From the IMG/VR virus record IMGVR_UViG_3300042448_001443, positions 1 to 23,351 of that record: a stretch of 23,351 nt of DNA. One strand, written 5' to 3'. Numbering within the stretch: the first letter of the stretch is position 1; every line of letters starts with the position of its first letter. The position numbers were made by a program, and so were the translations under genes. The notes beneath the pieces are model-generated. The model was not told where the DNA came from. It did no database searches and saw only the letters and a program-made list of their open reading frames with translations. This document shows, one piece after another, positions 13,268 to 21,054 of the stretch. This DNA is from a virus.

Positions 13268-13549
13268 TTATTTATCCTTTTCTATTTTATCTTTAGCTTC
13301 CAAATCTTTAAGTTCTTTTGGTTTCAAATCACTTTGGTCCGTTCCACATTTTGCACATTCTAAAATATCAAATGGAATAATTCCATCTTCAGTACCCCCA
13401 AAAAGTAATTTAGATACTTTTCTAATTTTTATTGTTGACTTAAATTTATCATGCCCACAATTTTCACAAACAACCGATGTTGATTGTGAAATATCTACTC
13501 TAGGATATCCCATAGATTCGTTGGATGTTCCTCCCATATTATTTACCAT
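13268..13549 (-). CDS. Zinc-ribbon protein, paralog 1
   Basis: The 93-aa protein contains CENCGHDK (Cys28, Cys31) and CAKCGTDQ (Cys65, Cys68) around RKVSKLLFGGTEDGIIPFDI, nearly the same core as the next gene downstream, followed by a charged tail (LKDLEAKDKIEKDK) that the other lacks. The annotated start gives MVNNMGG; the internal ATG at 13537 lies behind TAAATAAT exactly as in the paralog, so a start four residues later is quite likely. It sits three bases after the clamp-loader large subunit. The acidic/basic tail might dock a partner protein. Function is not recognised; the duplication itself is the strongest observation. Confidence 0.8.
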   Translation of the reverse strand: MVNNMGGTSNESMGYPRVDISQSTSVVCENCGHDKFKSTIKIRKVSKLLFGGTEDGIIPFDILECAKCGTDQSDLKPKELKDLEAKDKIEKDK

Positions 13550-13552
13550 AAT

Positions 13553-14497
13553 CTATAATGCGTTTAATATTTGTATAAGTGTTGCTGCCGCAGTTATTTC
13601 TTTATCAATTACCAATGCTGATTTATAAGCACCATCCCCCAATAAAAGAATTACATTAGCGGTATTTTCTCCAGCATATTCTTCCACTTTATCGTATAGT
13701 AAAGTGTATAGTTCCGTAAAATCAGATACCTTTGAATCAATTAATGCCTGTCTCACATTCATATATTTGTTTCTCTTATCATCATTAGATTTTAAGATAT
13801 CCAATACTTTGATTTTGTAATCGTTTTCTAATAGATTCTGAACATCTACTTTCAACTTTCCTTTGTTAGAGTTAAGTTGACAAGTATTGATAACCTTACG
13901 GATATCAGGATATGCAGAATCTATGATAGGTACTAAATCCTTAATATCAAATTCAATCTCTTCAGCTTTTAAGATATTACTGATTTGAATTGCCACATCT
14001 TTCTTTGTAGGTGGGATGATTTGGAATGTTTGGCATCTACTTTGGATAGGTTCAATTACCTTCTCTACATAGTTACACGTTAGAATGAATCGGCAGTGTG
14101 CGGAAAACGTTTCCATTAAGTTACGCAAGATTGCCTGTGCATTGTGAGTCATATAATCAAACTCATCCAAAATGATAATCTTAAATGGTTTGAATCCCAT
14201 AGAAGATGCAAAGTTGGTTACTTTGTTACGGACTGTATCTACGTTGTTCTCCGATGATGCATTGATAATCATATAATCACATTCGATTGAATTTACGATT
14301 AACTTTGCTAATGTAGTTTTACCAGTACCAGCTCTACCATACAATAACAAATGTGGTACATCTCCACTTTCTAAATAACCCTCTACTTTGGCTTTTAGGT
14401 GGTCATTACCTACATACTCCGATAACTTAGAGGGTCTGTGTCGTTCCACCCATAAGCTATTGTTTACTTTTTCTTTTGTTTGTTCTATAAAAGACAT
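13553..14497 (-). CDS. Clamp-loader large subunit, AAA+ ATPase (T4 gp44/RFC-like)
   Basis: The 314-aa protein is a clear RFC-type AAA+ ATPase. It opens LWVERHRPSKLSEYVG, the RFC box, then LLLYGRAGTGKTTLAK (Walker A at 54-61), IIILDEFDYMT (Walker B, DEFD 111-114), FILTCNY (sensor 1, Asn142) and IQSRCQTFQI (SRC arginine finger at 153-155). Four copies are expected to assemble with the small subunit to open and load the sliding clamp on primed DNA. Length matches T4 gp44 (about 319 aa). It follows dUTPase by six bases. Unlike T4, its small-subunit partner is not the next gene: two zinc-ribbon genes lie in between. Confidence 0.96.
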   Translation of the reverse strand: MSFIEQTKEKVNNSLWVERHRPSKLSEYVGNDHLKAKVEGYLESGDVPHLLLYGRAGTGKTTLAKLIVNSIECDYMIINASSENNVDTVRNKVTNFASSMGFKPFKIIILDEFDYMTHNAQAILRNLMETFSAHCRFILTCNYVEKVIEPIQSRCQTFQIIPPTKKDVAIQISNILKAEEIEFDIKDLVPIIDSAYPDIRKVINTCQLNSNKGKLKVDVQNLLENDYKIKVLDILKSNDDKRNKYMNVRQALIDSKVSDFTELYTLLYDKVEEYAGENTANVILLLGDGAYKSALVIDKEITAAATLIQILNAL

Positions 14498-14503
14498 ATT
14501 ATT

Positions 14504-14929
14504 TTATTTACCTGTACTACCAAATCCACCACTACCTCTCTTACTTTCACTTAATTCATCTACCTCTACAATCTGAACAATTGGATGTGGTACGATTATT
14601 ATTTGTGCAATTCTATCTCCCACATTATATGCAATAGAATCCAACCCATTCAACTTATTAAAAGTTGCTTGTAATTCTCCCCTATATCCAGCATCAATAA
14701 CGCCAACTGAATTACTTAATATCAATTCGGTGTTTCGTATAGATGAACGAGGAAAAACTAATCCAACCATTCCATCAGGTATCTCCATTGCAATACCCAA
14801 CCCATATGTTATTTGAAATGATGTATTTTCTATAACAGATGTTGCTACCAAATCCATCCCAGCATCACTTTCTTTTGCGTATTTTGGTTTTACCGCATCA
14901 GGATGTACTTTTTTAATTTTTACTTTCAT
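14504..14929 (-). CDS. dut: dUTPase (deoxyuridine triphosphate nucleotidohydrolase)
   Basis: The 141-aa protein has all five motifs of trimeric dUTPases: DAGMDLVA (22-29), PRSSI (60-64), GVIDAGYRGEL (76-86, Asp79 activating the water and Tyr82 stacking on uracil), GDRIAQII (104-111) and the Gly-rich C-terminal arm RGSGGFGSTGK (131-141). It hydrolyses dUTP to dUMP and pyrophosphate, lowering uracil incorporation and feeding dTMP synthesis. Length is standard for the family. It overlaps the 107-aa gene upstream by 17 bp. Its place among clamp and loader genes fits expression with the replication machinery. Confidence 0.97.
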   Translation of the reverse strand: MKVKIKKVHPDAVKPKYAKESDAGMDLVATSVIENTSFQITYGLGIAMEIPDGMVGLVFPRSSIRNTELILSNSVGVIDAGYRGELQATFNKLNGLDSIAYNVGDRIAQIIIVPHPIVQIVEVDELSESKRGSGGFGSTGK

Positions 14930-15236
14930 GTGTAAATAATTTTTGTTTTTGTTGCATTTCTCTACCTTTCTCTGTCATCTCTCTTGCAAATATCTTAAAC
15001 ACCTTCCCATCATTATGGGTAAATGTTATATTTGAATGTTCATTATTAGATATAGTGAATTGAACTTGTGGTTCATCATCACCCATATTTTCATCCGTCC
15101 ATGCAAATACTTGTGGTTGGTTATCATCAAATTGAAAACACCACTCACACTCTTCGTATTTATTTGGTTGTTTTATATTGATTGATTGTTTTGGAGAATA
15201 TTCAATATCCTCAAATAACTCTAATTGTTTTCCCAT
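14913..15236 (-). CDS. Hypothetical protein (107 aa)
   Basis: I do not recognise this acidic protein. The N-terminus is MGKQLELFEDIEYSP; LELFEDI resembles a clamp-binding peptide of the Q-x-x-L-F type (QLELFED, residues 4-10). The middle is probably beta-rich: WCFQFDDNQPQVFAWT, VQFTISNNEH and ITFTHNDGKVFKIFA. It ends in a charged Gln- and Lys-rich tail. It overlaps dUTPase downstream by 17 bp and touches the DruA-like stop upstream by one base, so it is expressed with the clamp and loader genes. If the Q-x-x-L-F peptide is real, this protein may bind the sliding clamp; that is a speculation from one short motif. Confidence 0.7.
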   Translation of the reverse strand: MGKQLELFEDIEYSPKQSINIKQPNKYEECEWCFQFDDNQPQVFAWTDENMGDDEPQVQFTISNNEHSNITFTHNDGKVFKIFAREMTEKGREMQQKQKLFTHESKN

Positions 15237-16450
15237 TATCGTCCTACTTCTTTTAAATATTTTGCTTTGAATTCATCCCAACCCATACCTATACCTTCAA
15301 TATAGAATAGATGTTCGGGCTTAATTCTACCTTCATCATACAACTTAGAATATCTACTAATTGCATGTTTTTTCCACCATTTGTTAATGTAATCAATACC
15401 TTGCTCAAATTTAGGTTTCAATACCAACGCATCTTCTTCAATTTGCTTACATAAGAACTCTCTTCCGTTTTCATACATCATAGCAAGATATACACCCCTC
15501 TTAAATCCGTGATGATATTCGTTTGCTTTGATACCACACTCTTTGAAGATTTGACCTAATATCTTTTGTTTAATACCACTTACAGGTCCATTAGCTTCAT
15601 AACCCATATTAGCACCATTACGAGCTCTTTCATCTGATATATTTTGCTTATACCATTCTGCTCTGTTTTCCTTTAACCATTGATGCCACGGGTCATAGAA
15701 TTTATCATCCGGCTTTAAACTAATCTTACCAGCCGATTCTCCTAATGTTTTGAAAAGTGGAATACCATTATATTGTGAGTGAATACCATACAAAGATGTT
15801 GTACCAACTGCTACAAGAGTTTGACCATACTTTGTTTTCCAATGGTTTCTAACTTCAGGAACAGTAGTCATCATAGCAACTAACTTACCACCTAAGAAGT
15901 TATATCCTAATGGCTGTGTACATACAATAGTAGATGCTATTGTAGTATGATTTAACTTACCATCAACAAACTTATTATCTTTACTCCAACCAATGAAATT
16001 ATCTCTAACCCCCATTGAAGTAACATCAGATGCCAATGAAATTTGTCCCAACAACTTTCCACTCACTCTATCTTTCACATTAATCTTAACATTTCTACCA
16101 GGGTTTGCTGTAAAATCCATTGTGTGAATCATCCTACGGATTTGTGCCCATTTAGTAGATTCTTTTGGATTATCATCTACAATCTCAACATAAGGGTCTA
16201 ACGATTCAATTTCTTTTATCGTTAGCTCCTTATTGTTGATATCAGTTGGCTTCCATTGTAAATCATAATATGTAGCTATAAGGGATTTATCTTTAATCAT
16301 TGTATCTCCCTGTAATTCTACCCATTTTTTGTATAGAGTTTGTTCCTCCACACTCATAGTAAGTAGGTAATCCATATTTTCTATTAGATTTGCCTTCTCT
16401 CTATCAAAGTCAAATACAGGTTTTTCCGGTTCACTATCCCAAAAGCTCAT
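15236..16450 (-). CDS. DruA-like protein (DUF4338 family) in the replication operon
   Basis: The 404-aa protein carries the characteristic DUF4338/DruA core: GKLLGQISLASDV (131-143), RDNFIGWS (149-156), a hydrophobic helix around TIASTIVCTQPLGYNFLGG (170-188), GGKLVAMM (187-194) and GTTSLYGIHSQYNGI (216-230). DruA is a subunit of the Druantia anti-phage system of bacteria, and its activity is not known in detail. Here the domain has a phage-encoded N-terminal part (1-115) and a C-terminal part (235-404, with ECGIKANEYHHGFKRGVYLA). No other Druantia gene is nearby. It lies between the clamp and dUTPase in a co-oriented run. It might mimic, block or repurpose DruA; that is inference. The family call rests on motif recall. 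Confidence 0.82.
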   Translation of the reverse strand: MSFWDSEPEKPVFDFDREKANLIENMDYLLTMSVEEQTLYKKWVELQGDTMIKDKSLIATYYDLQWKPTDINNKELTIKEIESLDPYVEIVDDNPKESTKWAQIRRMIHTMDFTANPGRNVKINVKDRVSGKLLGQISLASDVTSMGVRDNFIGWSKDNKFVDGKLNHTTIASTIVCTQPLGYNFLGGKLVAMMTTVPEVRNHWKTKYGQTLVAVGTTSLYGIHSQYNGIPLFKTLGESAGKISLKPDDKFYDPWHQWLKENRAEWYKQNISDERARNGANMGYEANGPVSGIKQKILGQIFKECGIKANEYHHGFKRGVYLAMMYENGREFLCKQIEEDALVLKPKFEQGIDYINKWWKKHAISRYSKLYDEGRIKPEHLFYIEGIGMGWDEFKAKYLKEVGR

Positions 16451-16456
16451 ATTATA

Positions 16457-16636
16457 TTATTTTACGATTCCTCTAATTTGATTAGTTGTTATTGATGGTG
16501 CGTAGATATAAAGTTCCTTACCAGCATTTTCTACAAGAAACTTCTCTAAGTTCATATCCCATTCCTCACAAATATAAAGATAATCATCAATTAGTATTTG
16601 TGGTTCTTCAATTACAGTATAGTGCTGATTTGCCAT
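16457..16636 (-). CDS. Small hypothetical protein (59 aa)
   Basis: A 59-codon frame runs from the ATG at 16636-16634 to a TAA at 16457-16459. It fits exactly between the clamp stop (16638) and the DruA-like start (16450), leaving one and six bases, which is the spacing used everywhere in this operon. The protein is acidic at its N-terminal half (MANQHYTVIEEPQILIDD, then CEEWDMNLEKFL) and ends IRGIVK. It contains one helix-like segment and no recognisable motif. It was likely missed by length cut-offs. The tight packing is the main support. No function can be proposed from the sequence. Confidence 0.7.
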   Translation of the reverse strand: MANQHYTVIEEPQILIDDYLYICEEWDMNLEKFLVENAGKELYIYAPSITTNQIRGIVK

Positions 16637-16637
16637 C

Positions 16638-17333
16638 TTATTTAATCTCTACCAAATAATAGTTCGATACATAATCTCCATCCGTAAATGATACGTGCGA
16701 TAATCCTTTTGAAGAGATTTTCAATGAAGATGTTTTAGAACCTTTGTTAGCCATTAAGATAGCTTTCAAATACTTTGCAGAAAATGCAATTGGTTCGATA
16801 TCATTAGTTGCAGTTGAATCTACATCCAATGAAATTCGGTTGGAGTTAATTGAAGAATATCCTAAAATAATCTCACCCTTACCACCTTTGTGAATAAATG
16901 TAAATGTATCTGCATCCGATAATACACCTTTTGATTTGATGAACTTATTTACAAAGTCATCATCCAAAGTGATTTCTGCATCAAACGGAGGAAGTGCTTT
17001 CAAATCAGGTACCGCAGGGATAACCGATGGTGCAGCTAACATATATTGTACTTTAGTTTTCTTATCGGAAAACTTTAATGCCCCAGTCACTTCTTCAATA
17101 GTGATAGCATCATCTAATACTGATAACAAACCTTTTAATTGTGATGTTGTGTAAATACCAAACTCACCATTTGGGAAATCCGATTCGGCAACACTTACAT
17201 CACCTAATAAAGTTTTATCATCTGAAATCATTCTTACCGATAAGTTATTCTCATCGGATTTTACCATAACGGATTCAATCTCACCACCTAAGTTGTAACG
17301 ACCAACGAAACCATCAAATTTGCTTCTGTTCAT
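16638..17333 (-). CDS. DNA polymerase sliding clamp (T4 gp45-like)
   Basis: The 231-aa protein matches the T4 gp45 type in length (228 aa) and pattern: two similar halves of alternating strands and basic loops, beginning SKFDGFVGRYNLGGEIESVM and ending GDYVSNYYLVEIK. It includes KFSDKKTKVQYMLAAPS near 107-123, where clamps of this type have a short loop between halves. Three such subunits make a ring around DNA that tethers the polymerase. It directly follows the polymerase gene in the direction of transcription, has its own promoter, and precedes the clamp-loader genes, as in T4-like phages. Motifs are weak in this family, so the call is made from length, layout and context. Confidence 0.88.
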   Translation of the reverse strand: MNRSKFDGFVGRYNLGGEIESVMVKSDENNLSVRMISDDKTLLGDVSVAESDFPNGEFGIYTTSQLKGLLSVLDDAITIEEVTGALKFSDKKTKVQYMLAAPSVIPAVPDLKALPPFDAEITLDDDFVNKFIKSKGVLSDADTFTFIHKGGKGEIILGYSSINSNRISLDVDSTATNDIEPIAFSAKYLKAILMANKGSKTSSLKISSKGLSHVSFTDGDYVSNYYLVEIK

Positions 17334-17373
17334 AATTAGTTATTTATTGTTTTATTTATTTTATATTCGTTCA

Positions 17374-17404
17374 CAAAGATACAAATATTTTGTGAATATT
17401 CCAA
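17374..17404 (-). promoter_or_regulatory. Bacteroidota-type promoter for the clamp operon
   Basis: On the minus strand TTG (17404-17402) is followed after 20 bp by TATCTTTG (17381-17374), the same spacing and -7 box as at 6432-6463. The -33 box touches the stop codon of the polymerase gene, and the -7 box lies about 40 bp before the clamp start at 17333. It should drive the clamp to clamp-loader operon separately from the polymerase. Confidence 0.8.
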
Positions 17405-19927
17405 CTAAAAAGAGAAAAACTTTTCAGCTGTTTTTTGTGAGGAAAGAACCTCACCCCAACCCAATGCTCCATAGAAATCCTCTAACTTCTTTAGTAATTC
17501 CCTTTCAAAGATTTTATCATAATCGATGTAAGTTTTTACCAAATCCATAATTTGGTCTGAATCCTCATATCCCTTAAATCCCAACCCATCCAAACCATAT
17601 GGATTTTGCTTTAGATATACCCACTTAATTTTATCACCATCTTTCATTGGTTCGCAGGTATTTTGTATATTAAAGTGAGCTATTAGTTGGTTATGTGCAA
17701 TTGCTGCCTTAACGTGCGCCGGAGTTCCACTATTGAATTGAAACATTGCTCTATTATCCTTTTTCTTTGGTATGTATTTAGATAACTCTTTAACTGCTGA
17801 ATTCTTAGCGATTGAAGTTACATCCATATTAACTAAATCCTTTTTGAAATCATGTATCTTATCAGTTAGTACATCTTCCGTTTCACCTTTTAGAATATCA
17901 ATTAGGATACCACTCATAAACTTACGGAATTGTGCAGGATATGATGAACGAACCACATCCAATCCTTTAACATCCAATCTATCGCATGGAATACCATTTT
18001 CCGCAATAATCCATTGTGCATATCGTTTCTTAGCAATCCAAATACCTGATTTAGATACAAACTCTTTTTTGATTTGGAATCTATGTTTGGTTTTATCTAC
18101 ATTGAATACTCTTTCCGATAATACATCATAAAAGTTATTTAAGAAATCCTGCGTTTCACCAGCAATTGTATCTACTTTCAATGCAATTTCAGTATCATTA
18201 TCAGCTTTCCAATTCTCATATCTATGGTCTAATATAGGTACTGCTGAAAAGAATACCGAATCCGTATCAATGTATATGTTGAAATCCTGTCCGGTTGTTC
18301 CTAACTCTTTATTGTATTTAATATTAGCCATATCAGCCGTAGATTTAATTACAGTTTGACCTGTTGTTGTTACAGCTTCTGCATTATCAACATCATAGAA
18401 ACGGAACGCAGGTAATCCCAATACTCCATATAATGAGTTCAATAAAATCTTTTGTACTAACTGTCTTTTCTTATAGAATGCATATTTTTCTTTATCACCA
18501 CTCTCACCAAATTGTTTTTCCAACTTACGGAACTCCACACGTTGAGAGAACCACAAATCTAAAATATCAGGGATACAACCAGCTTTATCGGTTCTATACA
18601 TTACACCATTAGATGATACCGAATACTTACTTTCTTCTAATAGTTTCTTTAAGTTTTCTTTTGATATCGTTCGGTTTCCAATAAAAAACTCATCAATTTC
18701 ACCCTTCATATACTTTTGAGCATCCCAATTATCAATCTTAGCTACCTTTGTTTCAGGTGATATGTTAAGAGTCATAATGATGGATGGGTATAGTGATGTT
18801 AAGTCCAAGTCATATATCCAATCATACTTACCAACGATAGGTGCTTTTACATATGCCCCAATAAATTTCTCTTGGTCATTATCTCTTAATGCCTGCATCC
18901 TTTCTTGTCTATCCGCAGGTTTGTTAGGTGCTACAATGTTCTTTCTCTTTAAGTAAGTTAATAGTGCTCCCTCCAAATACTTTGATGAATAAACGAAATC
19001 TTCGTATGGAACGTGTCCAGCGTGGCAGATACCCCTAGCAGTATCAATGAATTGTAGTTTTGCATCCATATCTACAACTAACTGAACATCCACTAAGTTA
19101 TACTCAATAAACTTTTCAATATCATCTCTGAATAGGATATCCAAATTACCTTTGTATTCAATCTTACCTCTACCCAACTCTCTCATTGCAATACTATCCA
19201 AACGATAGTTATCCAACTCCGTATATGTAAAGTTTTTGTACAATCCTAAATAATCCAAATAGGATACCCCCGCCATAAAGAATCTCTTACGATATGGTGA
19301 CCAGAAACATTCTCCAATAGGTGATAATCGATTAGCATGTTTTTGACCCAACACCCTCTTAATACGATTGTATAAATAAGGTGTATCAAAGTAATCAATG
19401 TTCCAACCTGTAACGATTGTGGGATTAATATACTCATATAAATCTAAGTATTTAAGTATCATATCCCTCTCATCCACAAATGGAATTACAATTGCCGTAT
19501 CGGTTTTCTTCTCCACCATCTTACCGCTCTTATCCATAATAAGGACATAGTATTGGTCAGCTGCTGAATCATGTAAACCAATTGCGGTTAATTCATTTTC
19601 AGCTTTTTCAGTATCCGGCAATCCCGTCTCCATCTCACACTCAATATCGTATGTTAAGATAACGTGCCCCTCCGATGGAACATCTGAATCCGTATAAGTA
19701 TCAACCAATACTCTAGTAGTTTCGGCAACATCTGATTCAAACAAATTAGGGTCATCTCCCTTAAATTTGTATATTTTTGTTAGTTTATCACCATATAAAG
19801 ATGTGTAATCACCTCTTTCGGCTTTTTCATACGCATAACGAGTGTAAGGAAAACTTCTGTATCCCTGAACATCATCCCAAATGTGCACTAAATTCTTTTC
19901 TCTCTGATAATATACGTTCTGGTACAT
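17405..19927 (-). CDS. Family B DNA polymerase (T4 gp43-like)
   Basis: The 840-aa protein has a proofreading domain, with TYDIECE (Exo I, 92-98), GWNIDYFD (Exo II, 174-181) and YNLVD (Exo III, 276-280), and a polymerase domain with DLTSLYPS (motif A, 375-382), KILLNSLYGV (motif B, 493-502), YIDTDSVF (motif C, 552-559) and KKRYA (633-637). It replicates the phage genome and would be tethered by the clamp encoded next. The last residues, SQKTAEKFFSF, form a short peptide ending in aromatic residues like the clamp-binding tails of T4-type polymerases. T4 gp43 is about 898 aa, so this is slightly short. It follows a glycosyltransferase gene by 13 bp; all key catalytic residues are present. Confidence 0.98.
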   Translation of the reverse strand: MYQNVYYQREKNLVHIWDDVQGYRSFPYTRYAYEKAERGDYTSLYGDKLTKIYKFKGDDPNLFESDVAETTRVLVDTYTDSDVPSEGHVILTYDIECEMETGLPDTEKAENELTAIGLHDSAADQYYVLIMDKSGKMVEKKTDTAIVIPFVDERDMILKYLDLYEYINPTIVTGWNIDYFDTPYLYNRIKRVLGQKHANRLSPIGECFWSPYRKRFFMAGVSYLDYLGLYKNFTYTELDNYRLDSIAMRELGRGKIEYKGNLDILFRDDIEKFIEYNLVDVQLVVDMDAKLQFIDTARGICHAGHVPYEDFVYSSKYLEGALLTYLKRKNIVAPNKPADRQERMQALRDNDQEKFIGAYVKAPIVGKYDWIYDLDLTSLYPSIIMTLNISPETKVAKIDNWDAQKYMKGEIDEFFIGNRTISKENLKKLLEESKYSVSSNGVMYRTDKAGCIPDILDLWFSQRVEFRKLEKQFGESGDKEKYAFYKKRQLVQKILLNSLYGVLGLPAFRFYDVDNAEAVTTTGQTVIKSTADMANIKYNKELGTTGQDFNIYIDTDSVFFSAVPILDHRYENWKADNDTEIALKVDTIAGETQDFLNNFYDVLSERVFNVDKTKHRFQIKKEFVSKSGIWIAKKRYAQWIIAENGIPCDRLDVKGLDVVRSSYPAQFRKFMSGILIDILKGETEDVLTDKIHDFKKDLVNMDVTSIAKNSAVKELSKYIPKKKDNRAMFQFNSGTPAHVKAAIAHNQLIAHFNIQNTCEPMKDGDKIKWVYLKQNPYGLDGLGFKGYEDSDQIMDLVKTYIDYDKIFERELLKKLEDFYGALGWGEVLSSQKTAEKFFSF

Positions 19928-19940
19928 CGTGTCTTTTTAA

Positions 19941-21053
19941 TTAATCTTCAAATATTCTAGCGGTTTTTTCAAAATTGTTTTCAATATCCCAACTTTTCAA
20001 TGAGTTTTCCCATAATAGAGCTTTTGATATTGCACTTACATCGGGTCTTTCAATTATTCCATCTAATAACCCAACAACCACTTCTTTAAAATGCTCCTTC
20101 GAATTATATAGTAATGGATAATCATTGCCAACCATTTCAGGGTAACATAATCCGTTTGGTAGTACATATGGAACACCTCTACTCAATCCATCCGTTGTAC
20201 TCATACTCCATGCTGAATATGTTTGGAAACAACCAACTCCAAAATGAGCTTGTGATAGTTGATTCATATACACATTTCTATCAGCATGTCCAATGTATTT
20301 TGTGTATGGTTTTTTCATATCTTTTAAACTAGTCCACACCTCAAAATCCTGTCTTTCTTTCCATAGATTATCCATAGTTTCAAAGAACCATTCGGAACCT
20401 GTATATACCCCTTCCCTATGATTGAATACAATGGTTTTTGGCTTGTATTCTTTTGGTTCTACGAATTCATCCGTACCCAAATACCAAGGCTGAATAATTC
20501 TATCTAATTTTTCAATGATATGTGGTTGAAAATCTTCAGATACTCTTTTAATTACCAAATCCTTAACCCATTGAGAGTTTACACCACATACTTTCATATC
20601 CAACATACCCTTTACGTTTTTCCAAAAAGAGTTATCATCCCTAGCACCATTATCTTTAATTTCCCACCAATGGCAGTATCCGATAATAGGTTGAGTTTTG
20701 TTGTAAATACGAGTAATTTTATATTCGTGAGTCCATTCAGGTAAATGTGACCAAATTAGATTAAAGTTTTCCTTATCAATCAATCGTTGGAAGAATTTGT
20801 ATGGATAGTTTACCCTCATTTTTGGTGGGAAGCAATCTAATCCATCCATTCTACGAAGTGATACGTTTGGATATTCGAATGTATTGATAATACCAGGATG
20901 GTTATCCATGTCAGGATATGGGAGTACAAACTCCCACTCCTTACCTATTTTTGTGTTATCTAAAAATGCTTTAAATACCAGCAAAAATGAATCTCTATTT
21001 ATATCTTTGTTAGAGCCAAAGTTTGTATAATTTGGTATTACCAATACTTTCAT
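19941..21053 (-). CDS. Putative GT-B glycosyltransferase next to DNA polymerase
   Basis: The 370-aa protein starts MKVLVIPNYTNFGSNKDINR, a GT-B-like strand and loop, and contains SQWVKDLVIKRVSED as in the linker region, KTIVFNHREGVYTGSEWFFE (a second-domain opening near 220-240), and GVGCFQTYSAWSMSTTDGLS (near 283-302) followed by RGVPYVLPNG, which corresponds to the donor-binding end of GT4-like enzymes though the E-x7-E glutamates are not obvious. It is separate from the glycan operons and sits between an unknown gene and DNA polymerase. DNA-base glycosyltransferases of T4 type would fit such a place, but I see no specific match to them, so glycosylation of protein or surface glycan is just as possible. 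Confidence 0.7.
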   Translation of the reverse strand: MKVLVIPNYTNFGSNKDINRDSFLLVFKAFLDNTKIGKEWEFVLPYPDMDNHPGIINTFEYPNVSLRRMDGLDCFPPKMRVNYPYKFFQRLIDKENFNLIWSHLPEWTHEYKITRIYNKTQPIIGYCHWWEIKDNGARDDNSFWKNVKGMLDMKVCGVNSQWVKDLVIKRVSEDFQPHIIEKLDRIIQPWYLGTDEFVEPKEYKPKTIVFNHREGVYTGSEWFFETMDNLWKERQDFEVWTSLKDMKKPYTKYIGHADRNVYMNQLSQAHFGVGCFQTYSAWSMSTTDGLSRGVPYVLPNGLCYPEMVGNDYPLLYNSKEHFKEVVVGLLDGIIERPDVSAISKALLWENSLKSWDIENNFEKTARIFED

Positions 21054-21054
21054 A

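Noticed and set aside
15236-16450. Presence of a complete Druantia defence system
   Set aside because: Only a DruA-like protein is present; no DruE-type helicase or other Druantia gene is in the window.
19941-21053. Assignment as a T4-type DNA alpha- or beta-glucosyltransferase
   Set aside because: No specific motif match was seen; only the position near DNA polymerase suggests it, so a general GT-B call is kept.
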